Positions 24,041 through 35,340 of a DNA stretch of 64,000 nt are shown here, in pieces. The stretch spans positions 38,785,484 through 38,849,483 of the forward strand of contig OV121095.1 in the NCBI GenBank assembly GCA_921293015.1, written 5' to 3'. Made by a program: the position numbers and the translations under genes. Below the pieces are notes generated by a model that made no database searches, was not told the DNA's origin, and was given only the letters and a program-made list of their open reading frames with translations. Source of the stretch: Phorcus lineatus. Its lineage: Eukaryota > Mollusca > Gastropoda > Trochida > Trochidae. The stretch's first letter is position 1. Every line of letters starts with the position of its first letter.

Positions 24041-25858
24041 ATGGCCATTACGGATGAAAGCATAGATTATCAATGTGTCGATTTCCCCACTGCAATTGAG
24101 GCAAGCACCAGACAAAAACCTTTCCGCTCTTCGGCTGCAAGCCTGTCTGGTTTCTGCATGGTCGTAAAAACAATCCAGCTAGCTGCAAAACTACTGAAGC
24201 TGATGGCACATGCCCTATCATACACTGGGAAGAAAACTAGGATTTGGCATAACACAACCAACTACTGTAGCGTAAGGGACAGATCACATGGGGCATATGC
24301 CCTATCATCCATCGAGAAGAAAACTAGGATTGGGCATAACACTACCAACTACTGCAGCATAAAGGACAGATCACATGGGGCACATGCCCTATCATCCATC
24401 GAGAAGAAAACTAGGATAGGGCATAACACTACCAACTACTGCAGCATAAAGGACAGATCACATGGGGCACATGCCCTATCATCCATCGAGAAGAAAACTA
24501 GGATAGGGCATAACACTACCAACTACTGCAGCATAAAGGACAGATCACATGGGGCACATGCCCTATCATCCATCGAGAAGAAAACTAGGATAGGGCATAA
24601 CACTACCAACTACTGCAGCATAAAGGACAGATCACATGGGGCACATGCCCTATCATCCATCGAGAAGAAAACTAGGATAGGGCATAACACTACCAACTAC
24701 TGCAGCATAAAGGACAGATCACAAGGGGCATATGCCCTATCATCCATCGAGAAGAAAACTAGGATAGGGCATAACACTACCAACTACTGCAGCATAAAGG
24801 ACAGATCACATGGGGCATATGCCCTATCATCCATCGAGAAGAAAACTAGGATAGGGCATAACACTACCAACTACTGCAGCATAAAGGACAGATCACATGG
24901 GGCACATGCCCTATCATCCATCGAGAAGAAAACTAGGATAGGGCATAACACTACCAACTACTGCAGCATAAAGGACAGATCACATGGGGCATATGCCCTA
25001 TCATCCATCGAGAAGAAAACTAGGATAGGGCATAACACTACCAACTACTGCAGCATAAAGGACAGATCACAAGGGGCATATGCCCTATCATCCATCGAGA
25101 AGAAAACTAGGATAGGGCATAACACTACCAACTACTGCAGCATAAAGGACAGATCACAAGGGGCATATGCCCTATCATCCATCGAGAAGAAAACTAGGAT
25201 AGGGCATAACACTACCAACTACTGCAGCATAAAGGACAGATCACATGGGGCACATGCCCTATCATCCATCGAGAAGAAAACTAGGATAGGGCATAACACT
25301 ACCAACTACTGCAGCATAAAGGGCAGATCACAAGGGGCATATGCCCTATCATCCATCGAGAAGAAAACTAGGATAGGGCATAACACTACCAACTACTGCA
25401 GCATAAAGGACAGATCACAAGGGGCATATGCCCTATCATCCATCGAGAAGAAAACTAGGATAGGGCATAACACTACCAACTACTGCAGCATAAAGGACAG
25501 ATCACAAGGGGCATATGCCCTATCATCCATCGAGAAGAAAACTAGGATTTGGCATAACACAACCAACTACTGCAGCATAAAGGACAGATCACATGGGGCA
25601 CATGCCCTATCATCCATCGAGAAGAAAACTAGGATAGGGCATAACACAACCAACTACTGCAGCATAAAGGACAGATCACATGGGGCATATGCCCTATCAT
25701 CCATCGAGAAGAAAACTAGGATTTGGCATAACACTACCAACTACTGCAGCATAAAGGACAGATCACAAGGGGCATATGCCCTATCATCCATCGAGAAGAA
25801 AACTAGGATAGGGCATAACACTTTGACCTTTGGTTCTGAGTGTGTCACTGGCTGTTAG
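24041..25858 (+). other. 605-codon open frame produced mainly by the 87-bp repeat; doubtful gene
   Basis: The frame starts at ATG with MAITDESIDYQCVDFP and about 55 non-repeat codons, then runs through the repeat (core IEKKTRIGHNTTNYCSIKDR) and ends with FGSECVTGC. No signal peptide or known domain is visible. An 87-bp unit has a good chance of being stop-free in at least one of six frames, and copy differences are mostly non-silent, so the sequence alone does not show that this is a gene. If translated, it would carry an NTT glycosylation motif and one cysteine per unit. Confidence 0.15.
24207..25822 (+). repeat. 87-bp minisatellite, about 18.5 copies, with an open 29-codon frame
   Basis: The 87-bp unit repeats at an exact period (for example CCATCGAGAAG at 24309 and 24396) with few differences. 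Because 87 is 29 codons, one plus-strand frame stays open for 605 codons (24041-25858). The differences between copies mostly change the amino acid (His/Gln, His/Tyr, Gly/Trp, Asp/Gly); I saw one silent change (ACA/ACT). That does not look like protein-level selection. Each standard unit has ATGCCCTATC and, 21 bases later, its perfect complement GATAGGGCAT, so each could fold into a 10-bp hairpin. Units with GATTTGGCAT lose that pairing. The first unit (from about 24207) is the most diverged. Confidence 0.95.
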
Positions 25859-25859
25859 C

Positions 25860-28228
25860 CATAAAAGTATAATTTAGCGAATTTTCCTCCATTCATGACT
25901 CTGGTAATAATAATACCTATATTCAAGCTCGTGAGTATCATGATAATAGCATAACATGATATAGACAACCTTTTTATGGCCCCCATTTCTTATGACAGAA
26001 TTCTCTCAACGAGGTTTGATGTATTTTGCCCTGTGACAGGCGAGGATCCCCAGACCCACACAACATGGGAAAGGTTATCAGACAGATTAAACAACTGGTT
26101 TAAAGCAAGACTACACCACCTGAGAAATAAAGCGCCAGGAAAACTTCAAACTATTCCATTATCTGTATTTGAGTCATATATGTATGTTATGCATGTACTT
26201 CATAATCCATTTCATGAAGGAGCAATGATAATACTTGTTTATGTTCATGATAATTAACTTGCTATCCAAAAATCTTTCTTTTCATGTGTAATCAACTTTT
26301 GAAACCCATTCAAAGTAAGAAAGTAGACTTGACTGATGTTCTAGTCTTCATAGGGCTCCTTAATTTGTCCCTTCATTTCTATGTTCAAGGAGATATACAA
26401 AGATTTAGTTATTAAGATATTTTTTCAAAATAACACATATATAAATATCTATTTTCAGTCTTGCTGTATTTCTATGGCGTAGACTTGCTGACTGAGGACC
26501 TAGACTGTATCAAAGGCTCCGATTTAGTACAGTCATGGAGCAGAACCGGCATGTAGACTGTAATCTGTCCCTTACACCACCCTCCATGCAGCAGACAGAC
26601 AGATGTTAGTTTAGTCTGCAGTGCTTCATGGTGCAGAAACTAGGCTGGTGTAAGGAGAATTAGGAAAGTTACAGGGGGATAAATGACAAGTTTCATTAAC
26701 AGGGAGGGGGAGAAAGAACATGCAGGGGGGCTGGAGGAAGGGGGAGGCAGTGAAAAGATAGGGAGGGGGCAGAGGGAATGGGGGGGTGTGAAGACATAGG
26801 AGGAGGGTGTGAAAAGAAAAGAGGGAGGAAGGTCGTTTACCCTCTAGGTATCAAGCTTAGAAATATCGGCACTCTGTAAAACTCTGCCTAGACTAAAGCA
26901 CACATTTTTCAGTGTTGAAAGGGTTTGTAGACACTACAAGTTGGGAGAACAAATTTGGGGAGGGGGAGCTTTGGAGGGACTTACTTAGATGAATGAGTAG
27001 GAGGACAATCTTCTAAGCTTCTTGAGAATTGCAATTGGAAGGGGTGGCCATGAAAATGAGTGAGGAAGTGATGATTTCATGGGATGCTGGAGTGTACACT
27101 GTTACAGTCAAAACCAGGAAGTCATAAACATAATGAAAGTGAGGTTGACTGCACAAGCTGAGTGGGAATATGTAGAGTCCTCTGCTGTCAGTCAGTAAAA
27201 ATCAACTGAACTGTGCACAAACCTGTTCAAACAATAACAGAAAAAATTCTTTAGCCTGCTGATATGTCTTCTTGCAAGTTATTTTTACATTTTCAAACCT
27301 TTAACAATGACATCACGAATAATACCTTGTCAAACCTGACATCAGTCCATAAGAATATTAAATCTTTATCAACCGATGCATACTGATGTGCTTATGCCCC
27401 TGGCTAATTAAAGATGTCTACCTGAAAGTAATTCTGAATAGTAATGCATGGATGTAGTCTGCAGGTGAAGGGTTAACTTTTATATTACCAATGAATATCA
27501 TCCAAAGACCACAAAAGCTTGAAGTCACACTACACATCTGCATGTTTATATCACTGAAAAACTGAACACCACAAAATGCCATAAGTAAAGACATAACATC
27601 TACTAGTGACCCAGATAAATTAAACATGATGGAGATCAGCGTACATAAAGAATAGAAAAGTTCCATCCACTGGGGAAACAAAATGGCCGCCTGGATACAA
27701 AATGGTTGCCATGTTGTTGTGAAGGAAGTGTTTCTTTATACATGTTCTTGTACACAGAGATGTGGACTGTCAGTGTCCCACTAGTGACCTATATTCACCT
27801 CCTACTGTGAAAAGCCCTTGAGGTAGCCATCAAAATTTTATTTGTGTCCTCGCTTTCATTCATTGCAGGTGATTCATATCTTCCGACAGTCATAATTTCC
27901 TTCACATATTTGGGCATCAACATAACAATGAGGATTTGCCAATAAAACACTGGGGACTGCGTACACAGTGTGGGCTTGAGACTGACTTATGGCTTTTTGA
28001 TAACACCATTGTATATTAGAAATGGTTTAAGCAGGAATAAAGAATTTCATCAAAAATATCATGAGGTAACCTTGATCCAATTCTTTTGAAAATATTGTAA
28101 GTAAATAAAAAACAAAGTGTATGTATCAAAAATATCGTATGAACAGAGAAAAGCTTTGATTTCAGCTTAGAATTAGATTTTAAAATAATCCTTTTTCTGT
28201 CCACATTAAACATTCAATAACAATCACA
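25860..28228. other. Non-coding apart from the G-rich tract
   Basis: A 93-codon plus frame (25976-26257) begins just past the minisatellite. It has no recognisable domain, and an alternative reading on minus has stops. Confidence 0.55.
26699..26830 (+). other. G-rich tract with quadruplex potential
   Basis: Many runs of three to seven G (AGGGAGGGGGAGAAAG, AGGGGGGCTGG, GGAAGGGGGAGG, AGGGAGGGGGCAGAGGG) lie on the plus strand within about 130 bp, in a purine-rich segment. Confidence 0.7.
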
Positions 28229-28231
28229 TTA

Positions 28232-29970
28232 GGGACCGGTCATTTATTACAGGGGGAGGGGGGGCGGGGGTTTACATGGGAGGGTCAGAAAAAAATATAC
28301 AGCCACCAGGGGAGGGTGATGAAAAAAAATACGAAAGGGTGGGGAGGGTCATTTTGAAATAGACAGTTATAAAACCATCCTTCTTTAGCAATTGAAAGTG
28401 GGGCTGAAATATTATCATAAAGCCTTATCAAATGAAAAACAATTCCACAGAACATGAGTAAGACTGGTTTATATTCTTAAAAAACACATACTTATATAAA
28501 AAAAACCACCATGGATTTACTGCTCAATTCATTGTTCTTTATTCTTGTAGAACAAAAAGCAGAAAAGTAGTTCTGTTGGACTGAGAGTTTATACAAGCAG
28601 TTAACAGGTGTTTGCTATATTTTTATACAACAAAGATGCATATTTGATAACTAATAGACTCATAAAGTTGAAACAGCTAGTCAAATTATTAATATCTGAA
28701 TGATTATATTAATCGTTCTCAATGATACAAAGTTATGAAACCGTAACACTTTAGCAGATGGCTTGATTGGTGCAAATTTGTTAATATGGCCATACTTATG
28801 AAAAATATCTAACTGCATATTTAGAAAAATAAATTCCAATATTGATATTCCAAAAATTGGGAACATTTGCTATATTCATACTTAAGCTTCAATACTTTTT
28901 GGGTTTTACACTTTATTGTTTAAATATTATGTAACATGTAACAAATGTAACCTATGTTATTTTTGTGAAACCTAGATGTGCCTTTATTATCCTTATGTTA
29001 TGTACCTTCAAAATTCTATAGATTTCTTGTGCTACAAACTTAATGTAGACGGTTAAATTTGTTTTAATCAAACTCATACACAAACAGTTTAAATGTTATG
29101 AAATTTGATAATTTAATTCCTATAAAGTAAAGAATTGTCAGTTTACATTGTTTGGTCCTATACTCTGAAAGTGTTTGTAGATAGATTTGAAATATTATTT
29201 TTTTGCTTTAAAAGAAATCATTATATCAAGAGCTTATCTCCCAACCTGGTCCTTCCATGGTTTTATCAATTTATGAATTCATTGTTTCAAGTTTTCAGTG
29301 GAATAATGTGGGCAAGATATGTATTTTGATGGAATTTTTAAATAGTGCAATATCTTAGCTCTGTTTATCTCTGTTGCAGTAAATTCAATAAAGAAGTTGA
29401 TCATCCAAAAAAAATCCTTCTCTTCCTCAGTGCTAACCTATTTTGTTATTTAACGATAAAAAAGACATTGTGATTTTAAATTTAAAAATAAATAAAAAAT
29501 GAGCCTTAAAAGATAAAATTAAAGATAGAATTTACACTATGTTAAACATATGTGTATTATAAGCAATAGTATTCAAAACCTATTTTCATATACAGTTGAA
29601 TGATGTAAAAAAAAGTTCTAATAAAACTGATTTTAAAACACAATAGACCATTATCAGATATGTTTAACCCATCAATGGAAGGGTAAATCTGTTGTTTTTT
29701 TTCAACATTATTTTAAGCGTTAATTAAAGAAGTTTCTCTTTTGAAAATATCCAAAAAAAAATTGAATGTAGAACCGACCATAAATCTTCAAAAGACCAAT
29801 TTCAAGAACTTTTGTAGATATGATTTTGGGGAGGGTCATGAAAAAAAATACGCTTAAATTGGAAGGGCCATGAAAAAAATTGCGACAAGTTGGGGAGGGC
29901 CACATTTTTATAGACAATCAAAAGAGAAAAATCCCCGGCCCACCCCCCCCTGTAATAAATGACCGGTCCC
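28232..29970. mobile_element. PIF/Harbinger-like non-autonomous element, 1739 bp, TTA target duplication
   Basis: Both ends read GGGACCGGTCATTTATTACA followed by a run of G (the right end on the minus strand), and both are flanked by TTA (28229-28231 and 29971-29973). A 3-bp TWA duplication with GGG termini is the Harbinger signature. G-rich subterminal blocks (GGGGAGGGTCATGAAAAAAA-type) occur near both ends in inverted orientation. The interior is very AT-rich with no coding frame above about 65 codons. The superfamily call is inference. Confidence 0.8.
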
Positions 29971-30003
29971 TTAAAGAAGACATTTTCTTATAAACAAAAT
30001 AAA

Positions 30004-30245
30004 ACATGTTAATTTTTCTTATCCAAAAACTGAAAACTCAATTTGTATAAATCCTGTGTCCAAAATAAATGTTAATTTTTCTTATCCAAAAATTAAAAAC
30101 TCAAATTGTATAAATACTGTCTCCAAAACAAAACAAGTTAATATTTCTAATCCAAAATTAAAAACTCAATTTGTATAAATACTGTCTCCACAATAAAACA
30201 GTTAATGTTTCTTATCAAAAAACTAAAAATTCAATTTGTATAAAT
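30004..30245. repeat. Four tandem copies of about 61 bp
   Basis: GTTAATTTTTCTTATCCAAA...CAATTTGTATAAATACTGTC repeats four times with small indels, directly after the Harbinger-like element. Confidence 0.9.
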
Positions 30246-30534
30246 ATCTTGCTTCGTGGCAGCTCCCTCTTGGATGGACATTAAGCAGCTGCACAGAGAT
30301 GTGGTAATTGAGATTAGCAAGCTTTGTGTGCTGAGACTAATAGAATAGAATCAGCTCGCCTGTCATCAACTCACTGTCTAGCATCACCTTGGCAAATAAT
30401 CACACCAGTACTCTGGGAGAGAGCGTCTTCATCTACACACTGATGTGGACAGAAGGTTGACCATGTATGTCAACTTCTCTGAGTGGCATTTTAGGAGCTG
30501 GTATAGTGAAGAAGTAGGTAATTTGTGGATTAAC

Positions 30535-30650
30535 AACTTCTTTATTGCAAAGAGATGCGACGTTTCGGTGTAGATACTAACACCGTTATCAAGCAAAAAA
30601 GTCATTAATTGCTTGATAACGGTGTTGCATCGCTTTGCAATAAAGAAGTT
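30535..30650. repeat. Fold-back (near-perfect palindrome) element
   Basis: AACTTCTTTATTGCAAAG (30535-30552) is the exact complement of 30633-30650, and AACACCGTTATCAAGCAA (30579-30596) of 30609-30626, with a 12-base loop. GATGC/GCATC pairs in between. ACAACTTCTTTATTGCA recurs at about 40.39 kb. It may be the end of a dispersed mobile element of unknown class. Confidence 0.8.
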
Positions 30651-31007
30651 TCAAGAATTTCCTGTTTCTTCAGTATATATGTCAATCCAGGCAATACTTT
30701 GCTTTGAGGATAAGCATGTATATCTTCAAATTGCGATTTTTAAATGTAAGTTAATTCATACTTCTTATGTATACAACAACTTGCTACTTAGTCATAACTG
30801 CTTTTTAACATTCATCTGAAGTCTGAAGGTTGACGCTGGTTAACATGGAATTGAAGACATGGCTCAAAAGCAAAATGAAGTAAAGCATTGGTTGAGTTCC
30901 ATAGTCCAAGTCTGTAACAAGAACTGTATCCGCAACACAATGAAACAACCAATCTGAAATAAACCAAAGGGCAAATTCTTGAAAAATGAATCGAAAGAAT
31001 CACTTAC

Positions 31008-31270
31008 TGTTCGACCTTGTGTCCACTCCAGCATTTACTGCTCTGCATATCCTGTTCGTAGAGCATTGACTGACTGCAGATTTCACTGGCTAGTCTGTTG
31101 TAGATGCCTCGTGAGTCCATCAACTTCTTCAGGACAGAGTCGAGCTGATCCATCAGACTGAAGGAAGGTGAAGGTCTCCGGTGGGGTCGTGGTTTGATTA
31201 ATGTTTCTGTGTTTCGTTCGGTACCTGTTGGTGTTGTCTTTGACTTTAGACCCTGACATCTTGACATCAC
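31008..31270 (-). CDS. GPC5-like: Glypican core-protein exon (GPC3/GPC5 class), internal exon B, partial gene
   Basis: This is the next exon of the same glypican. The acceptor ATAATTACAG lies just above 31270 and the donor GTAAGTG is at 31001-31007. Its 263 bp join exon A in phase 0, so the protein runs ...RIYSE-VMSRCQG..., and it ends in phase 2 after VE plus CA. It supplies three more conserved cysteines, in RCQG, EICSQ and KCWSG, making ten of fourteen; KCWSG matches the CWNG/CWSG motif near the end of the globular domain. RPHR inside PRPHRRPS fits the R-x-x-R convertase site that many glypicans carry in this loop. The next stop, at 31004-31006, lies just past the donor. The intron to exon A is 3372 bp. 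The heparan-sulfate attachment region and GPI signal are not in this exon. The alternative donor AAG|GTC at 31014 is weaker. Confidence 0.93.
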
Positions 31271-34200
31271 CTGTAATTATGACTTCAACTTATCAGCTTT
31301 AGATCCTTAAAAGCAGACCATTCAGAGTGTTTAATTAAAGAATCACAATCTTTATTTACAAAGGGTGTAATTAGGATCAGCCCCTGGCAAAGACAGACAA
31401 AGTTATGGGTGTTAAAAGAGGTAAAAATAATTTATTCTTTAACACAAATATTCACTATAGCTAATTCCTACCTTTTTCTAAAAAATATCTTAAGCAAATA
31501 GATAGTAGATAATACTTTTCAATGATATACCAAATATATGGCTGGTCACCAGCTGTTTCGTTAATTAACTTTTTGATATAACAACGTCTACAATCTCAAC
31601 CCTAAATCAAAATTTGCTTCCACATAAATCATTTAACCTTAATTTCAAGGCATTGAAGAGAGAGATAAAGAGACTTTCCCCTCTTGTTTCCATTATTTTT
31701 ATCTCGACTGTTTAAACCCAGTTCATCAACCAGTTACTATCAGAGCATTTGCAAGATGCACTCCAGCTTGACGTTTGTTATCAACTCGTATTTTCTTCAT
31801 GCAACTTACAACAAAGTATCAATCATCTGGAGGACCAATAGAAATGCCACAAGGGCTTATCTCAACCTTTAATCTGATAATATTTACACAGACAGCATGT
31901 AAAAAACACCTTTTTCTGATGTAAGTGTTCACTTAATGCAAATATTTACAGAGAGAGGTGACACCCCTGCAGAACACCAACTTAACTCTCTTCACAAATT
32001 TCTCTGCCTTGCTTATCACCAATAGTAGTGCCCATGTATCACAATATAAACATCATTAAAAAAAGATATCTGCTAAAGTAAGACTTGTTTTTAAATGAAG
32101 CACACCAAAATGTCAAGTAGATTACACTGGAGCACAAGGTTTTCTAATCAGAGTTGTTTGAAAAATTTAAATGAATAAACTGTATTGCATGCATAAACTT
32201 TGATAACTGACGTTCTTTTGATAGAATTAAATTGGCTTACTTTTCAATGAAATATTTTTCTTATCTACAGCTAAGCCAAAATGGAATTTTTACCTGCTTG
32301 ATGAATTCAATTATCTGAAGCATTTATTTATCTTCATAATGTTTACTAACACACAATATGTGATAGAATAAATATTTGATAAACACGGTTCAACTAAATA
32401 ACATTTTTGTGGAACCACTGTGTAATAACATTTTGAGTTTATCAGAATATTGTATCAACAAGCTAATATTATTATTAAATTATTAACACATGGTAACATT
32501 GATATTTGTGTGTATTAAGCATATTGTAAGAATTAACAGAATACTATTATACTTAAAATTTATTTTAATGAACTATCATGATCCTGCCTGAATTGCCAAA
32601 TGTTAAGTTTACTATGTTAAATATCCAGACAGCAATGCGATCAAATATAGCCTTTGATCAACAACACAATTCTTTAAGAATACCAAAATATTTTCTGATC
32701 TCTAGAAAAATGATCACACTTATGGCACCTATAGTAAGGACCCCTCACATGCATTGAAGAGCAACTTCAGAAGGAACCAAAAACTTGCTCAAAATCTCTC
32801 AAACCATTTCTTAAACTAAAGGTGACTAAAAGGGCACCTTCAGTAAAGACCCTCTGTCTGGGATTACCTAAAAACTTAAGCCGGAAACCAAAATTTGCTC
32901 TTAAAAAAACTGCAGACAAAACGTACTATAGTATAGATATATAGTATACCTGCAGAATGGTGCTTTGATGGGGAATGCCAGGTAACTTAATTAGGGAGAA
33001 ACAAAAAGCCTGCTTCATAATACCCCTTCAGGCAAAAGGTCTTACATAAGGGCAGCTTCAGTAAGGACCTCCCACTGGGATTGCTGAGCAACTTAACTAG
33101 GAAATAAACAAAAATTTGCATTAAAACTAACCCTACACACAAGGGGTCCCACCAATTGCACCTGCAGTAAGGATCCCCCACCGGGATTGCTGGGCAACCT
33201 CAGAAGAAAAACCAAAGTTAGGTCTAAAATAATCTTGCAGACTAGAGGTCCTACCAAGGGGCACCTGCAGGAGGGACCCTCCCTGGGATTGCTGGGCAAC
33301 CTCAGAAGAAAAACCAAAGTTAGGTCTAAAATAATCTTGCAGACTAGAGGTCCTAACAAGGGGCACCTGCAGGAGGGACCTTCATTGGGATTGCTGGGCA
33401 ACCTCAGAAGAAAAACCAAAGTTTGCTCTAAAATAACCTTGCAGACTAGAGGTCCTACTAAAGGGCACCTGCTATAAGGGACCCTCCCTGGGATTGCTTG
33501 CGAACCTCAGAAGAAAAACCAAAGTTTGCTCTAAAACAATCTGGAAGACTAGAGGTCCTACTAAGGGGCACCTGCTATAAGGTATCCTCACTGGGATTGC
33601 TGGGCAACTTAAGGAGGGAGACTTGACCTGCTGAACAGGCTAGAACCTGACAGGATTATTGATTACTGATCAATAATTCAAAGCTAGGCGGAATAAATTT
33701 CACAAACAATGGCTCAATTCCAGGCTTGCCATGGAAGACTGATCAAATCGGAAATGTGCCGTCTTACTAGACAAAACAGTCACCTAAGTTTCCAGATTTT
33801 CTTGTCTCTATAAAAATAATTTTTAATTCATTTGGTTAGGTTTACTGATCTGCTGTTGCAAGTATAATGTTATTCATTGTTGTAACGAAAAGATTATCTA
33901 GGAAAAGATTTCTGACATAAGTTATTGTTCCTTGTGAACAAATTATCAAAAGATCATTACTAGATTCATTACCAAAACCAGATGCTGATGCAGGGGGAAA
34001 ACGCAAGATAGTCATTGGAAATAACGTTTTGATGGGAAGTTTTGGCTATTCTCTGTTTATTGTAGTCTATCATGATCTACTGAGTGCATTTTGGTGGGGA
34101 AAAGGTTTATGTAGCTAATGTATTAGTACTTTAGGTCTCCCATAGTTAGCAATATTGTATTTAAGGATAAACCTTCGAATGGTTGATCAATAACATTCTT

Positions 34201-34642
34201 AAAACATTTACTGCATGAATAAATTGAAAAAGGATATTTTTAATCTGTACAGAATTTCTTGGCCATAAAATCCACTTTGGTGACAAGAACAGACATTGTG
34301 AGAGTGCACATGGTTTTTTATTTACAGTTTCTGTTGCATTTGAGGGTAAAGATATGGCTGTTGTTTTTTATCACGAATTTCAATTATCATTCAGTTTATA
34401 GTCGCTACCCATATATTGTACAGTGTAATCCTGCTAAACCAACATCTCTCTAATACAACATCTTTGTAAACTGACATCACTGTTTCGTCCAAAATTCATA
34501 GCATACAAAACATTCCCCTTATCTGTCACTCTTTGGAGTAAACTTTTTACGATGGCCAAAAGTGATGTTGGTTTAGATCAAAGACATTGTGTATATTGAT
34601 AGGTTAAGTTTTTATATCAACTAAAAGAAAGACTTTACTCAC
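31271..34642 (-). other. Intron between the two glypican exons
   Basis: This GT-AG phase-0 intron runs from GTGAGT (read on minus, from 34642) to the CAG at 31271-31273. It is AT-rich and non-coding except for the 102-103 bp tandem array at about 32.72-33.61 kb. The short open frames on both strands at 33.09-33.48 kb come from that array. I see nothing else in 31.3-32.7 or 33.6-34.6 kb. Confidence 0.9.
32724..33612. repeat. 102-103 bp tandem array in the glypican intron
   Basis: GGGATTGCTGGGCAACCTCA recurs at 33183, 33285, 33387, 33490 and 33593 (periods 102, 102, 103, 103). More decayed copies lead back to about 32724. Units share AGACTAGAGGTCCTAC and GGGCACCTGCAG. The array leaves unrelated open frames on both strands, none of them likely coding. 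Confidence 0.9.
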
Positions 34643-35340
34643 CTCACTGTATATCCTCGGTCCATCATCCATAGCTAGAAGTATCCCATTAGAAATTTCG
34701 GTATCAATCGAATTAAGAACTTTTTCCAAACTATGCCTATCCTTCATGCTTTCGGTTAAAGTTCCTACTACCGATATAAGCTCATCCCAAGAGGGACTGA
34801 TTTCAGAGACAGTTGCTAAGCAACCACCAATCACATTCAAGCAGAATCCGTGACAAGGCTTTACTTCAACATGATTTTGACAATGGCGACAATATTGAAG
34901 CCTGGTTGCTGCTTCACGACAATTTTGATCAAATTCAATATGATCTGTTGAATTGATGGCTTCGGTAATCACTGACAATGCCGTCACAAAAGACCTGGCT
35001 CTTTGGAAAGCTTGAACCAGCTTACGGGTGAGATGTTTTGGGACATTTCCAAATGGATGGATCTCTTCTTCCGACTGCAATAGACAGCTTCTGTACTGGT
35101 CGTCATACTGAATAACTGAAGGATCGCTGAGGATGTTGTCGAACACGATGGGGAACAGCTCTGTGAAGAAAGTTTGGACAGAATCTTGAAGAGTGACATG
35201 TTGTCGCCTTGCATATTGTTCCATGTCAAGGAAAAAATCTCCCACAGTTCCTCGGTGCTTCCTGAGAGGGATGTTGTGAACCTGCGTCAGAAGGAGCGAT
35301 GTTCTGTTCTGGGCTTCCTCCAACAGGTCCAGTATCCTCT
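34643..35340 (-). CDS. GPC5-like: Glypican core-protein exon (GPC3/GPC5 class), internal exon A, partial gene
   Basis: Glypicans are GPI-anchored heparan-sulfate proteoglycans at the cell surface that tune Wnt, Hedgehog, BMP and FGF signals. This 698-bp exon gives two bases that complete a split codon, then 232 codons, ending in phase 0. The acceptor is TTGTTTTCAG just above 35340 and the donor is GTGAGTAAAG at 34633-34642. It encodes most of the helical N-terminal lobe and has seven cysteines, in RSC, QNC, YCRHC, KPC, GFC and GGC. Their successive spacings of 55, 10, 3, 9, 4 and 7 residues equal those I recall for human GPC1. KPCHGFCLNVIGGCLA is the family signature, closest to GPC5, and INSTDH matches the INTTD glycosylation site of GPC3/5. 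Possible N-glycans are NRT near the start and NST. The first four conserved cysteines must lie in upstream exons not seen here. There is no frameshift or stop. Family call is very sure; subclass is likely. Confidence 0.95.

Noticed and set aside
21466..25822. CRISPR-like arrays
   Set aside because: The repeats are head-to-tail with no unique spacers, and the context is animal DNA.
24041..25858. Treating the 605-codon frame as a real repeat protein gene
   Set aside because: The open frame follows from an 87-bp unit. Unit differences are mainly non-silent, and no signal peptide, domain or splice support was seen. Kept only as a doubtful frame.
25976..26257. 93-codon plus frame next to the minisatellite
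   Set aside because: No recognisable domain or splice sites, and an AT-driven C-terminal part. Judged chance.
33093..33477. Open frames of 77-108 codons on both strands
   Set aside because: They are products of the 102-103 bp tandem array; their peptides are just translated repeats.
34984..35229. 81-codon frame overlapping glypican exon A
   Set aside because: It is a shadow in another frame of a well-supported coding exon.
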